From contig JAHJLV010000044.1 of the NCBI GenBank assembly GCA_018821535.1, positions 1 to 64,000 on the forward strand: DNA of 64,000 bases. Reading direction: 5' to 3'. Under the pieces are notes generated by a model, which was not told where the DNA came from, made no database searches, and saw only the letters and a list, made by a program, of their open reading frames with translations. How positions within the stretch are numbered: the stretch's first letter is position 1; every line of letters begins with the position of its first letter. The position numbers and the translations under genes were made by a program. This DNA is from Pseudomonadota bacterium. Lineage in GTDB: Bacteria; Desulfobacterota; Desulfobacteria; Desulfobacterales; Desulfobacteraceae. Below, piece after piece: positions 17,613-25,698 of the stretch.

Positions 17613-19418
17613 TCAATACATGGCTTCTATCAGGTCTCCAAATGCTTTATGGATGGATGTGCGTTTTACTTTCATGGTGGGTGTGACCTCTCCATCCTCT
17701 TCATACAGTTTTTTAGGCAGAATGGTAAATTTTTTGACTTTCTCAACCTGGGACAGGGTTTCGTTTACAAGCTTGATCTCATTATTGATCAGTTCTTTGA
17801 TCTGTTCATGTTCAGTCAGGTCTCTGTATGTTGAAAACTGAATCTTGTTGTCCTGGGCATATTTAACCACTGTATCTTCATCCAGAATAATCAAGGCGCT
17901 TAAAAATTTTCGTTTGTCCCCGATAACCACTGCATCATTGATGTAAAGACTGGATTTAAGCTTGTTTTCGATATACTGGGGGGTGATGTTCTTTCCACCG
18001 GCTGTCACAATAATATCTTTTTTGCGATCCGTAATTTTCAAATAACCGTCGGCGTCGATTTCACCCACATCTCCGGAGTGCAACCAGCCATCCACAATGG
18101 TTTCCGCCGTTGATTCAGGATTCTTGAAATATCCCTTAAAAACTCCCGGGGATTTCACCAGGATTTCACCGTCATCTGCTATTTTGATTTGAACCCCTTT
18201 CAGCGGGGTGCCCACAGTGCCGAATTTGACTTCTCCTGCGATGGCAGTAGTGGTGACACCTGTTCCTTCTGTCTGACCATACCCTTCCATCAGGTCCATG
18301 CCGATGGAATGGAAAAAATGGAGGATTTCAGGGGCGATGGGTGCTGCGCCGGAGTAGGCGACCCGCATGCGTTCAAACCCCAGTCTTTTTTTCAGTTTGC
18401 GGAAAACCAGAAAGTGTGCCAGTTTGTACTTCAGCTCCAGCAGGGCCGGTACCGGCTTGAAATTCATGGTCAGGTCAGCCCTTTTCTGTCCGATCTTTAA
18501 AGCGATATTAAAAGCCCAGCGTTTAAACCAGGTGGCATCTGCCATTTTGATCATGATGGTGGAGTAGTATTTTTCCCAGATACGGGGGACTGCATGCCCC
18601 ACTGTGGGTGAGATCTCTACCATGTTGTCCGTGATCGTATCCATGCTTTCTATAAAATTGACCACATGGCCCACATCAAAATGGGACAAAATGGTAAAAA
18701 GCTGCTCAAAAATATGGCATAGCGGTAGAAATGACATAATCTCGTCATTGTCATACATGGGGTTGTTTGATGTGATGGCCTTTCCCATCCAGACGCAGTT
18801 TTTGTGAGACAGCATCGCCCCTTTTGGCGGCCCTGTGGTTCCGGAAGTGTAAATCAGAACCGAGGTATCTTCAGGGGAAATGTCTTTTATTCTTTTTTCC
18901 ACAGCCCCCGGGTTTTTCTTTTCTTCCTGTTCACCCAGCTCAAGAAGCTTATCAAAGCTCATGACCATGGGATCATTAAAATCCCGCAGACCTTCGGTAT
19001 CCCAGACAATCACCTTTTCAAGCAAAGGGGCATTATTCCGGAAATGCAGCCATTTATCCAGCTGTTCCTCATTTTCCACAAAAAAGAATCTGGAATCTGA
19101 GTTGGTAATGACATACTCCACCTGCTGCCAGGCATTGGTCGCATACACACCTGCTGTTGCAGCACCGCAGCACTGAATTCCCAGGTCTGAAAAAACCCAT
19201 TCAGGGCAGTTGTCCCCTATAACTGCAGCACATTCACCTTTTTTAAGCCCAAGAGCTATCAGGCCGTAAGCCACCAGAGTGACATTCCGGTCATACTGGC
19301 GCCAGGTAATATCATGCCAGAGGCCGAATTCTTTTTTACGCATGGCCACACGGTCTCCCCAATGGGCGGCAGCTGCTTTAAACTTGCTCGGTACAGAATA
19401 ATCATTGTTTTCAGACAT
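17613..19418 (-). CDS. Long-chain acyl-CoA synthetase (AMP-binding)
   Basis: A 601-aa ANL-family ligase that activates a carboxylic acid to its CoA thioester through an acyl-AMP. Core motifs: P-loop YTSGTTGPPKG (190-200), YGQTEGTG (A5), GWLHSGDVG and the ITDRKKDIIVTAGGKNI hinge and lysine region. Overall it follows the FadD15-like long-chain subgroup. It is the last gene of the liv-type ABC operon, 44 nt after livF, suggesting that the importer delivers an acid this enzyme activates. Exact substrate (fatty, dicarboxylic or aromatic acid) cannot be read from sequence. Confidence 0.92.
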   Translation of the reverse strand: MSENNDYSVPSKFKAAAAHWGDRVAMRKKEFGLWHDITWRQYDRNVTLVAYGLIALGLKKGECAAVIGDNCPEWVFSDLGIQCCGAATAGVYATNAWQQVEYVITNSDSRFFFVENEEQLDKWLHFRNNAPLLEKVIVWDTEGLRDFNDPMVMSFDKLLELGEQEEKKNPGAVEKRIKDISPEDTSVLIYTSGTTGPPKGAMLSHKNCVWMGKAITSNNPMYDNDEIMSFLPLCHIFEQLFTILSHFDVGHVVNFIESMDTITDNMVEISPTVGHAVPRIWEKYYSTIMIKMADATWFKRWAFNIALKIGQKRADLTMNFKPVPALLELKYKLAHFLVFRKLKKRLGFERMRVAYSGAAPIAPEILHFFHSIGMDLMEGYGQTEGTGVTTTAIAGEVKFGTVGTPLKGVQIKIADDGEILVKSPGVFKGYFKNPESTAETIVDGWLHSGDVGEIDADGYLKITDRKKDIIVTAGGKNITPQYIENKLKSSLYINDAVVIGDKRKFLSALIILDEDTVVKYAQDNKIQFSTYRDLTEHEQIKELINNEIKLVNETLSQVEKVKKFTILPKKLYEEDGEVTPTMKVKRTSIHKAFGDLIEAMY

Positions 19419-19462
19419 GTGTTAAACCTATTAAAATAGTTGGGTTGTATGGGATTTAAATT

Positions 19463-20245
19463 TTACCGCCAGGCTTTTTTCCGTTTCCAGCGCTGGTATC
19501 CTTTGGCTGAAGTTTCAGATTTGACCCCCAGGTAAAATTCCTGAACGTCTTTATCTTCCAGAAGGTCACAGGAGTTGCCTTTCATCACAAAACGGCCGCT
19601 TTCAAGGATCAGGCCGGTTTTAGAAACTCCCAGGGCCATTTTTGCATTCTGTTCCACCAGCAGAATGGTCACGCCTTCGCTGTTTATGGTCCGGATGATT
19701 TCAAAAATTTCCTTTACCAGCAATGGAGAAAGGCCAAGAGACGGCTCATCCAGAAACAAAAGCTTCGGGCGGCTCATCAGGGCCCGGCCGATGGCCAGCA
19801 TCTGCTGCTCTCCTCCGGACATGGTGCCTGCCCACTGGTTGATCCGCTCTTTTAAAATAGGGAAATAATTGAATACCCGGTCAAAGTCATCATCAATATT
19901 TTTTTTGTCCGTACGGGTATACGCCCCCATCATTAAATTTTCACGTATAGTGAGTTCCTCAAAGACTTCACGGCCCTCAGGCACAAGCGTGATCCCCTTG
20001 CGCACAATCTTGTCCGTGTCCATGCCGTCAATGCGTTCTCCCATGAACTCAATGGTCCCTTTGTCGGGCTGATTATCAATAAGGCCCATGACTGTTTTCA
20101 GGATAGTTGATTTTCCAGCGCCATTGTTACCCAGAATGGCGGTGATGCTTCCTTCTTCCACACTCAAAGAAGCTCCCCGGATGGCATAAATCAGATCATA
20201 GTAGGTCTCAATATTTTTTATCTCAAGCAGTGCACTCACCGTCAT
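19463..20245 (-). CDS. livF: Branched-chain-type ABC transporter ATP-binding protein LivF
   Basis: A 260-aa ABC ATPase. Walker A is GNNGAGKST, the signature is TMSGGEQQM, Walker B is LLFLDEPSLG and the H loop region is LLVEQNA, all typical of LivF. It overlaps livG by 23 nt, indicating coupled translation. The C terminus has an extra basic tail. The acyl-CoA synthetase gene follows, so this may import a carboxylate rather than an amino acid. Confidence 0.93.
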   Translation of the reverse strand: MTVSALLEIKNIETYYDLIYAIRGASLSVEEGSITAILGNNGAGKSTILKTVMGLIDNQPDKGTIEFMGERIDGMDTDKIVRKGITLVPEGREVFEELTIRENLMMGAYTRTDKKNIDDDFDRVFNYFPILKERINQWAGTMSGGEQQMLAIGRALMSRPKLLFLDEPSLGLSPLLVKEIFEIIRTINSEGVTILLVEQNAKMALGVSKTGLILESGRFVMKGNSCDLLEDKDVQEFYLGVKSETSAKGYQRWKRKKAWR

Positions 20246-21011
20246 CTTCTCCCAAGTATGCTTTTAAAACTTCCGGATGTTTCCGAACTGATTCAGGATC
20301 GCCCTCAGTTATGGTCTGGCCAAAATTGATCGCCAGAATTCTGTCGGAAATATCCATGACCATATTCATGTCATGCTCGATGAGCAGGATGGTTATCCCA
20401 AGCTCATCCTGGATATCTTTGACCCAGAAGATCATGTCCTGCTTTTCTTCTGAGTTCATGCCTGCACAGGGTTCATCCAGCAGCAGCAGCTCCGGTTCCA
20501 CTGCAAGTGCACGGGCCAGTTCCACCTGCTTTCGGATACCGTAAGGCAACCCCCCCACAAGTTTTTCCCGGCTGGACTGCAGATCCAGAAGGTCAATGAT
20601 TTCTTCAACCTTTTTCCTGTGCACCGCTTCCTCTTTCCCTGCAAAGGAATTTTTCCCCCATAAAAATCCGCCTCTGAAAAGACCGGTTTTCATGTAAAGA
20701 TGGCGTCCCAGCATGATGTTTTCCATGGTGTTCAGATTATCGAAAAGCTCAATATTCTGAAATGTTCGGGCAATACCTGCTTGGGCCACCTGGTGGGGCT
20801 TTTTACCGGTAATCGTTTTGTCTTTGAACAGAATCTGTCCGCTGGTGGCCTTGTAAATTCCGTTAATGCAGTTAAAAAGAGTGGTTTTCCCGGCCCCGTT
20901 GGGGCCGATAATGGAATACACCTCGCCTTTTTTAACCTTAAAGGATATATTATCCAGGGCTTTTAGCCCGCCAAAAAGTATTGACAGATCTTTAACTTCG
21001 AAAAATGCCAT
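20223..21011 (-). CDS. livG: Branched-chain-type ABC transporter ATP-binding protein LivG
   Basis: A 262-aa ABC ATPase. Walker A GPNGAGKTT, LivG-type insert after FNCINGIYK, Walker B LLLLDEPCAGM, and LLIEHDMNMVMDISDRI near the end. The signature loop reads VGGLPYGIRKQVE, a LivG-like variant of LSYGxQ. It lies downstream of the substrate-binding gene behind a strong hairpin (21051-21078), so its level is probably lower than that of the binding protein. Confidence 0.93.
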   Translation of the reverse strand: MAFFEVKDLSILFGGLKALDNISFKVKKGEVYSIIGPNGAGKTTLFNCINGIYKATSGQILFKDKTITGKKPHQVAQAGIARTFQNIELFDNLNTMENIMLGRHLYMKTGLFRGGFLWGKNSFAGKEEAVHRKKVEEIIDLLDLQSSREKLVGGLPYGIRKQVELARALAVEPELLLLDEPCAGMNSEEKQDMIFWVKDIQDELGITILLIEHDMNMVMDISDRILAINFGQTITEGDPESVRKHPEVLKAYLGEDDGECTA

Positions 21012-21050
21012 TTGCTGATTGTCCTAAACTTGCTTAATGAAAAAATGAAT

Positions 21051-21078
21051 GGAGGTTGAAAGCCTGTTTTCAACCTCC
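21051..21078 (-). terminator. Strong intercistronic hairpin (partial terminator/attenuator) after livK
   Basis: GGAGGTTGAAA (21051-21061) and TTTCAACCTCC (21068-21078) form a perfect 11-bp stem with a 6-nt loop, 20 nt past the binding-protein stop. On the transcribed (-) strand it is followed by a U-rich stretch (ATTCATTTTTTC). Partial termination or 3'-end protection would raise the binding protein relative to the downstream ATPases, as seen in other ABC operons. Confidence 0.65.
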
Positions 21079-21097
21079 GGTTGAATCACGTTTTTCC

Positions 21098-22342
21098 TTA
21101 GTGTCCAGATGGAATATATGTGGTTTTATACCAGTTTGTTAATATAGTGCTGGTTCCATCAGGTTCCGCGCGCACAAGAAAAACTTCCTGCTGTCCGATT
21201 CTGCACAGCGGATCATTGGCATCAAAGGCTGTATAACTGACTGTACCCATGGCGCTTTTGAAATTTTGAATTTTTTCCAGTTCAGCCACTACCTTTTCAC
21301 GGGTAACATCACGGCCCACACGTTTCAATGCCTCAATAAGCGGTTCTACATAGCCCATGCCAGCTGCAAAAGTTGAACCCCAACGTTCTTCTTTTGCTGC
21401 AAATTTTTTGTAGCCGTCATTATAGAACTTTACCATTGCCGGCAGTGTCGGCTTGTTGAAGTCAGCGATGTCTCCGATATTTGTGGGGTCCATCAAACCA
21501 AAGGCAGCAGAAATTGTTCCGGCATAAAGCCCTTTGGTAATGGCCATCATCAGGGGATGGTCACCGCATGTGGTAGAGGTCATCCACTGGGGTTCAAACT
21601 GCATGGCTTTACCCGTACCCTGCAGGCGGGCCACATGGCCCGGGCCGACAAATAACAATACGGCCTGGGCGTCTGAATTTTTCAGTTTCATGATGTGCGG
21701 TTTCATATCCACGTCAGCAACATTCATCGGCAGGCCGATGGCCAGTTCCAATCCCTGTTTTTTCAGTTCTGCTTCGCAGCCTTCCAGTCCCTGTTTGCCG
21801 TAGTCATCATTCTGATAAACCACCGCAATTTTTTTCAGTTTCAGGGTTTCTACCGCATATTTGGTGAGAAGTTCCGCATCGCCCAGATAAAGCGGGTAAG
21901 TATTGAACAGATATTTGTTCGCAGGTTCAAGCCAGTGCCTTGATCCGGCAGAAGGACCAACCCAGAGAATTTTTCTTTCCATAAGATAATCTTTTACCGC
22001 AAGTCCGGGAGCTGTGCCCACACCTGAAACCCAGGCAAACATGCCGGTATCCTCCTGGAGCTGTTTTACGCCCGCTTTGGTTTTTGCTGGATTGTAAGCA
22101 TCGTCAAAATAATGATGGATTAATTTTCGGCCGTGAATACCGCCGTCGGCATTGATCATTTTAAAATAGGCATCCGTTCCCCTGGCAACTGCACCCCAGG
22201 GAGCAGCAGGCCCGGTCTGGGGGCCCCATTGACCGATATGGATTTCAGTGTCAGTCACCCCCTCTTCAGCTGTTGCATTAAGTGCCAGTCCAAAAACCAC
22301 CATGGTCATAACAGTCAAAATATACACCAGATACTTTTTCAT
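21098..22342 (-). CDS. ABC transporter substrate-binding protein, branched-chain amino acid type
   Basis: A 414-aa periplasmic binding protein with a Sec signal peptide (MKKYLVYILTVMTMVVFGLALNA) and a type-I periplasmic fold (Peripla_BP_6): GQWGPQTGPAAPWG near the start, DDAYNPAKT, and VVYQNDDYGKQG in the hinge region. The ligand is not predictable; relatives bind branched-chain amino acids, amides, or aromatic and short acids. It sits between the permease genes and the ATPase genes and is followed by a strong hairpin. Confidence 0.9.
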   Translation of the reverse strand: MKKYLVYILTVMTMVVFGLALNATAEEGVTDTEIHIGQWGPQTGPAAPWGAVARGTDAYFKMINADGGIHGRKLIHHYFDDAYNPAKTKAGVKQLQEDTGMFAWVSGVGTAPGLAVKDYLMERKILWVGPSAGSRHWLEPANKYLFNTYPLYLGDAELLTKYAVETLKLKKIAVVYQNDDYGKQGLEGCEAELKKQGLELAIGLPMNVADVDMKPHIMKLKNSDAQAVLLFVGPGHVARLQGTGKAMQFEPQWMTSTTCGDHPLMMAITKGLYAGTISAAFGLMDPTNIGDIADFNKPTLPAMVKFYNDGYKKFAAKEERWGSTFAAGMGYVEPLIEALKRVGRDVTREKVVAELEKIQNFKSAMGTVSYTAFDANDPLCRIGQQEVFLVRAEPDGTSTILTNWYKTTYIPSGH

Positions 22343-22401
22343 GCTTTCCCTCCTTATAAAATAAAAGACTAAGAACCCAAAACTTTAATTCAGTAAAGCT
22401 G

Positions 22402-23277
22402 TTATACCTTTTTCACGTAATGTCTGGCAAAAAGCCCGCTGGGCTTAATGCAAAGCACGATAACAATAATCACGAATGCCACAACGGATTTGAACTCAAG
22501 AGACACATAACCGCCGAAAAGATGTTCTACTATGCCCACGATGTACGCACCGAAAACAGCTCCGGGCAGAGAGGTCATGCCGCCGACAACTGCACCGGAA
22601 AAGCCTTTGAGCATAGGATCCCACATCATATAAGGCTCAACCAGTATCGGAGCCATGAGTAATCCTGCAACACAGCCGACCATGGATGAAATGCCCCAGG
22701 CAACCATGCGGATCTGTTTTGTTTTAATGCCCATAAGGGCTGCGGCATTTTCGTTCATCTGGGTGGCTTTCATGGCCACGCCGGTTTTGGAAAACCGGAA
22801 AAACAGAAACATGCTCAGCATAATCACCAGGGCAACCACCAGGGTGAGCATATCCAGGGTGCTGATGAAAATATCGCCAATAATAATACTGTCATAGCTG
22901 GAGATCGGGAAAGGCATGGCACGCTGGTCTGCGCCGAATTTCCATGAAACAAACCCCAGAAGTATCATTTCCATTCCAATGGTGATAATAATCAACCCCA
23001 GAACATTGGGCTCTTTTGCGCGCCGAAGAATGCCAAATTCCAGAAAGCATCCCAGTAAAAAGGCAAAAATCAGGGTGGCTGGAAAGGCGATATAGTATGG
23101 AACGTTATAGCTGGTCAATAACATAAAGGATATGAAAACCGGCAGAAGCGCCATTTCTCCTTGAACAAAATTGGGCACCTCTGATGCCTTGTATATTAAA
23201 ACCATACCCAGACCCATCAGGGCGTAAGAACTTCCAACTGCAATACCGCTAAGCACCATCTGTAAGAATTCGACCAT
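22402..23277 (-). CDS. livH: Branched-chain-type ABC transporter permease LivH
   Basis: A 291-aa polytopic permease with about eight hydrophobic helices. It begins with the LivH-like GIAVGSSYALMGLGMVLIYKASEVPNFVQGEM segment (shown here in part: GSSYALMGLGMVLIYK) and contains the cytoplasmic EAA-like loop around GFSGAVVGGMTSLPGA. It partners LivM in the membrane channel. Gene order livM-livH-binding protein-livG-livF is a common rearranged liv layout. Confidence 0.92.
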   Translation of the reverse strand: MVEFLQMVLSGIAVGSSYALMGLGMVLIYKASEVPNFVQGEMALLPVFISFMLLTSYNVPYYIAFPATLIFAFLLGCFLEFGILRRAKEPNVLGLIIITIGMEMILLGFVSWKFGADQRAMPFPISSYDSIIIGDIFISTLDMLTLVVALVIMLSMFLFFRFSKTGVAMKATQMNENAAALMGIKTKQIRMVAWGISSMVGCVAGLLMAPILVEPYMMWDPMLKGFSGAVVGGMTSLPGAVFGAYIVGIVEHLFGGYVSLEFKSVVAFVIIVIVLCIKPSGLFARHYVKKV

Positions 23278-23337
23278 TATAATCCTCTTGAGTTCCTCTG
23301 TTACGCAATCATTTTATTTTAAAATCATACTTATATT

Positions 23338-24396
23338 TTAAAACGGCCATGCCAACCAATATTTTTTGGACCGTATCCACATGCCGAAAATACCCAAAGG
23401 CTCGAACAGCATGATGACAATTAATATGAGTCCAAATACGATTAACTGGATATTAGAGGCACCAGTGAGCGTGAAATACGACTCGGACAACATCCTGATC
23501 CAGTCACCGAAATATGGGATTTCAAGAATATTTCTAAGCTGTAAGTCCAGAAAACCAAGAAGACATGCGCCAGCCACAGATCCCATAATGGATCCCAGGC
23601 CACCGACAACCACCATGGTCAGAAAGGTAACGGACATGAACATGCTGAAAAGTTCCGGCTCAATGAATCTCAGCACAAAGGCATAGAGGCCTCCGCCCAC
23701 AGCAGCATAGAATGCACTGACTGCAAAAGCCAGCGTTTTATAATAGGTAAGATTGACCCCGATGGTGGATGCGGCGATATCCGCATCGCGGATGGAAATA
23801 AATGCCCGGCCCACTTTTGTTTTGATAATGTTACGAGCGATAATCACCATGGCAATGGTGATGGGGATTAAAAGAAAATAAAAATCTTTGTCTGTTTTAA
23901 TGTGCCATCCCCCTATGATCAGGTCCGGGGCATGCAGGCCCTGGCGCTCGCCAAACATTTGAATTTTACCGATAATCTGGGTGGTGGTAATGCCGAATCC
24001 CAGGGTTGCAATGGCCAGGTAAGGCCCCTCCAGGCGCAAAGCCGGCAGGCCAAGCAAAAAACCGATAAATGCCGCAATCAGTCCGGCACTGGGCAATGCC
24101 AGTAAAAAGGGGAAATGCGCCTGGGTCATCAGGACGATGGTTCCGTAGGCACCGATGGCGAAAAAACCGGCATGTCCCATGGAAATCTGGCCGGTATACC
24201 CGACCAGAATATTGAGCCCTACGACCACAATCACATTGATGGCCATAAAATTTACTACGTAGACATAGTAGTTTTTTGCCACAAAGGGAAAGATGGCAAG
24301 CAGCAAAAGTAGAATACCTGTCCAGAAAATAACAGCGCCTGACGTAAAAATCCGGACATCCTCGTAATAATCCCGCTTCATATCCATAGAATACAT
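23338..24396 (-). CDS. livM: Branched-chain-type ABC transporter permease LivM
   Basis: A 352-aa permease and first gene of the operon. It shows the LivM hallmarks GYTGQISMGHAGFFAIGAY and LRLEGPYLAIATLGF, plus GGLGSIMGSVAGA in the coupling loop. About nine to ten hydrophobic segments. ATGs at 24396, 24387 and 24381 are all possible; AGGAG lies just upstream. A strong promoter sits about 100 nt further upstream (24493-24521). Confidence 0.92.
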   Translation of the reverse strand: MYSMDMKRDYYEDVRIFTSGAVIFWTGILLLLLAIFPFVAKNYYVYVVNFMAINVIVVVGLNILVGYTGQISMGHAGFFAIGAYGTIVLMTQAHFPFLLALPSAGLIAAFIGFLLGLPALRLEGPYLAIATLGFGITTTQIIGKIQMFGERQGLHAPDLIIGGWHIKTDKDFYFLLIPITIAMVIIARNIIKTKVGRAFISIRDADIAASTIGVNLTYYKTLAFAVSAFYAAVGGGLYAFVLRFIEPELFSMFMSVTFLTMVVVGGLGSIMGSVAGACLLGFLDLQLRNILEIPYFGDWIRMLSESYFTLTGASNIQLIVFGLILIVIMLFEPLGIFGMWIRSKKYWLAWPF

Positions 24397-24492
24397 TCTC
24401 CTGATCCGATTCGTTAAAAAAACTGCAGCAAATCCAGCGTTAAAAAAATTATTCCGTATAAATTTTATGGTGTAACTGGTGAAAACGGGGTT

Positions 24493-24521
24493 ACTATAAA
24501 AAAGAAAAAAAATTTTGTCAA
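24493..24521 (-). promoter_or_regulatory. Predicted sigma-70 promoter of the liv/acyl-CoA synthetase operon
   Basis: Read on the minus strand: TTGACA (24521-24516), a 17-bp spacer, TATAGT (24498-24493). This is a consensus -35 with ideal spacing, about 100 nt before livM. Confidence 0.65.
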
Positions 24522-24528
24522 ATACAAA
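24514..24528. promoter_or_regulatory. Candidate operator overlapping the liv -35 box
   Basis: TTTGT (24514-24518) and ACAAA (24524-24528) are inverted around a 5-bp spacer and overlap the -35 hexamer at 24516-24521. Placement fits repression by the divergent MerR-TetR fusion protein; the arms are short, so confidence is low. Confidence 0.35.
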
Positions 24529-24724
24529 CTAAAAAATTAAAAAACCGGATAAATACATATAACTATTTGTAATACATAAAAATCTTGATTTCAATGAACA
24601 TCGTTTATTTTTTGAACATGCGTATTCATGCTTAAACAGGGATTGATAATTTTTTTTTAAAATTTTATGTTATCAAGTATAGCTTTGTAAGAAAAAATTA
24701 ACAATGTTTTTTTCGAGGAGAGAC

Positions 24725-25648
24725 ATGAAAATCGGCGAACTGGAAAAACGATCGGGAATTCCCCGTTCCACGATTCATCATTATATGAATTGTGGTCTGC
24801 TGCACAGCCCTGAAAAAACCGGGTTGACCACTGCCCGTTATGGTGTGTCTCATCTCAAACGACTGGAAGCCATTTTCCGGATCAAGCAGGATTACCGGAA
24901 CATATTCAAAGGTACCAGAGTCCCGCTGGCATATATCAAGGCCCGGCTGGGCTCAACCCTTTCACAGATGAAACCTGCCGGCACAGGCAAAACCCATGCA
25001 TCAGCAGGTACCTGTAAAAAAAGAGATGCAACAAAATACAAAATTCTGCAGGCCAGCCTTGAACTGTATCAGAACAGAGGATACGCTTTGACCAGTATCA
25101 AGGATATCGCAGATACTGTCGGGATTTCCACCCCGACATTTTACCGGTATTTCAAGGATAAAAGACAACTGTTTGTGGAGGTCATTGAATATGTGATGAA
25201 AAATTTCAAATCCGAGATCCGGGAATCATTGAAAGATGAAAAAGATCCGGCAAAAAGGTCTGCCATCATGTTTGGTATTTTTTATTCGCATTATCCGAAT
25301 ATGGGAGAAATTTTAAATCAGCTCCGGAGTGGCGCCATCATCGGTGATCAGTGGTCAAAGGACCGGCTGCTGTACCTTTATAAAGAAATGATGGCCGATC
25401 TTCACCAGGAAATTAAACGGGCGATACATAAAGGCACCATAAAACCGGTGGACCCTTATCTGCTGTCATATTTCAACATGGCAATCACGGAACTTGCACT
25501 CAGTTTAAGCACCATCGATAATACGTATTCGTTGAAAGATGTCATGCGCTTTGTCGGGGATATGCTCAACAACGCCTTTGTGACACCTGAAGGCAGACAG
25601 TATGAAACCGTGTTCTATAAACCCGGGCAGGGAAAGCCGGGACGATAA
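24725..25648 (+). CDS. Two-headed transcriptional regulator: MerR-type HTH fused to TetR-type regulator
   Basis: A 307-aa protein. Residues 1-75 are a MerR-like winged helix (MKIGELEKRSGIPRSTIHHYMNCGLL). After a linker, residues 100-150 are a TetR N-terminal HTH (ILQASLELYQNRGYALTSIKDIADTVGISTPTFYRYFKDK), seen in parts as SIKDIADTVGIS and TPTFYRYFKDK. The rest is a helical ligand-binding/dimer domain. The start at 24725 has GAGGAG upstream. It is divergent from the liv/acyl-CoA synthetase operon and probably controls it; TetR ligands in such settings are often acyl-CoAs (inference). Two DNA-binding heads in one chain is unusual. Confidence 0.88.
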   Translation: MKIGELEKRSGIPRSTIHHYMNCGLLHSPEKTGLTTARYGVSHLKRLEAIFRIKQDYRNIFKGTRVPLAYIKARLGSTLSQMKPAGTGKTHASAGTCKKRDATKYKILQASLELYQNRGYALTSIKDIADTVGISTPTFYRYFKDKRQLFVEVIEYVMKNFKSEIRESLKDEKDPAKRSAIMFGIFYSHYPNMGEILNQLRSGAIIGDQWSKDRLLYLYKEMMADLHQEIKRAIHKGTIKPVDPYLLSYFNMAITELALSLSTIDNTYSLKDVMRFVGDMLNNAFVTPEGRQYETVFYKPGQGKPGR

Positions 25649-25681
25649 TGCAGATGGTATTTCACCTGCAAAAGCCGGGAC
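25633..25681. repeat. Short direct repeat flanking a hairpin
   Basis: AAAGCCGGGAC occurs at 25633-25643 (end of the regulator gene) and 25671-25681. Between them TGCAG (25649-25653) pairs with CTGCA (25666-25670). This is the convergent gap between the regulator and the AAA-Lon gene. No T-run follows, so terminator function is uncertain. Confidence 0.35.
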
Positions 25682-25698
25682 ACGATATTAAACCGGGG

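Larger units (their letters stand above)
24397..24724. other. Divergent regulatory region between livM and the MerR-TetR regulator
   Basis: A gene-free, very AT-rich 328-bp stretch. It contains the leftward liv promoter (24493-24521), an inverted repeat over its -35 box (24514-24528), and a second loose dyad (TACA ... TGTA near 24555-24575). No open frame with a ribosome site was found. Confidence 0.6.
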
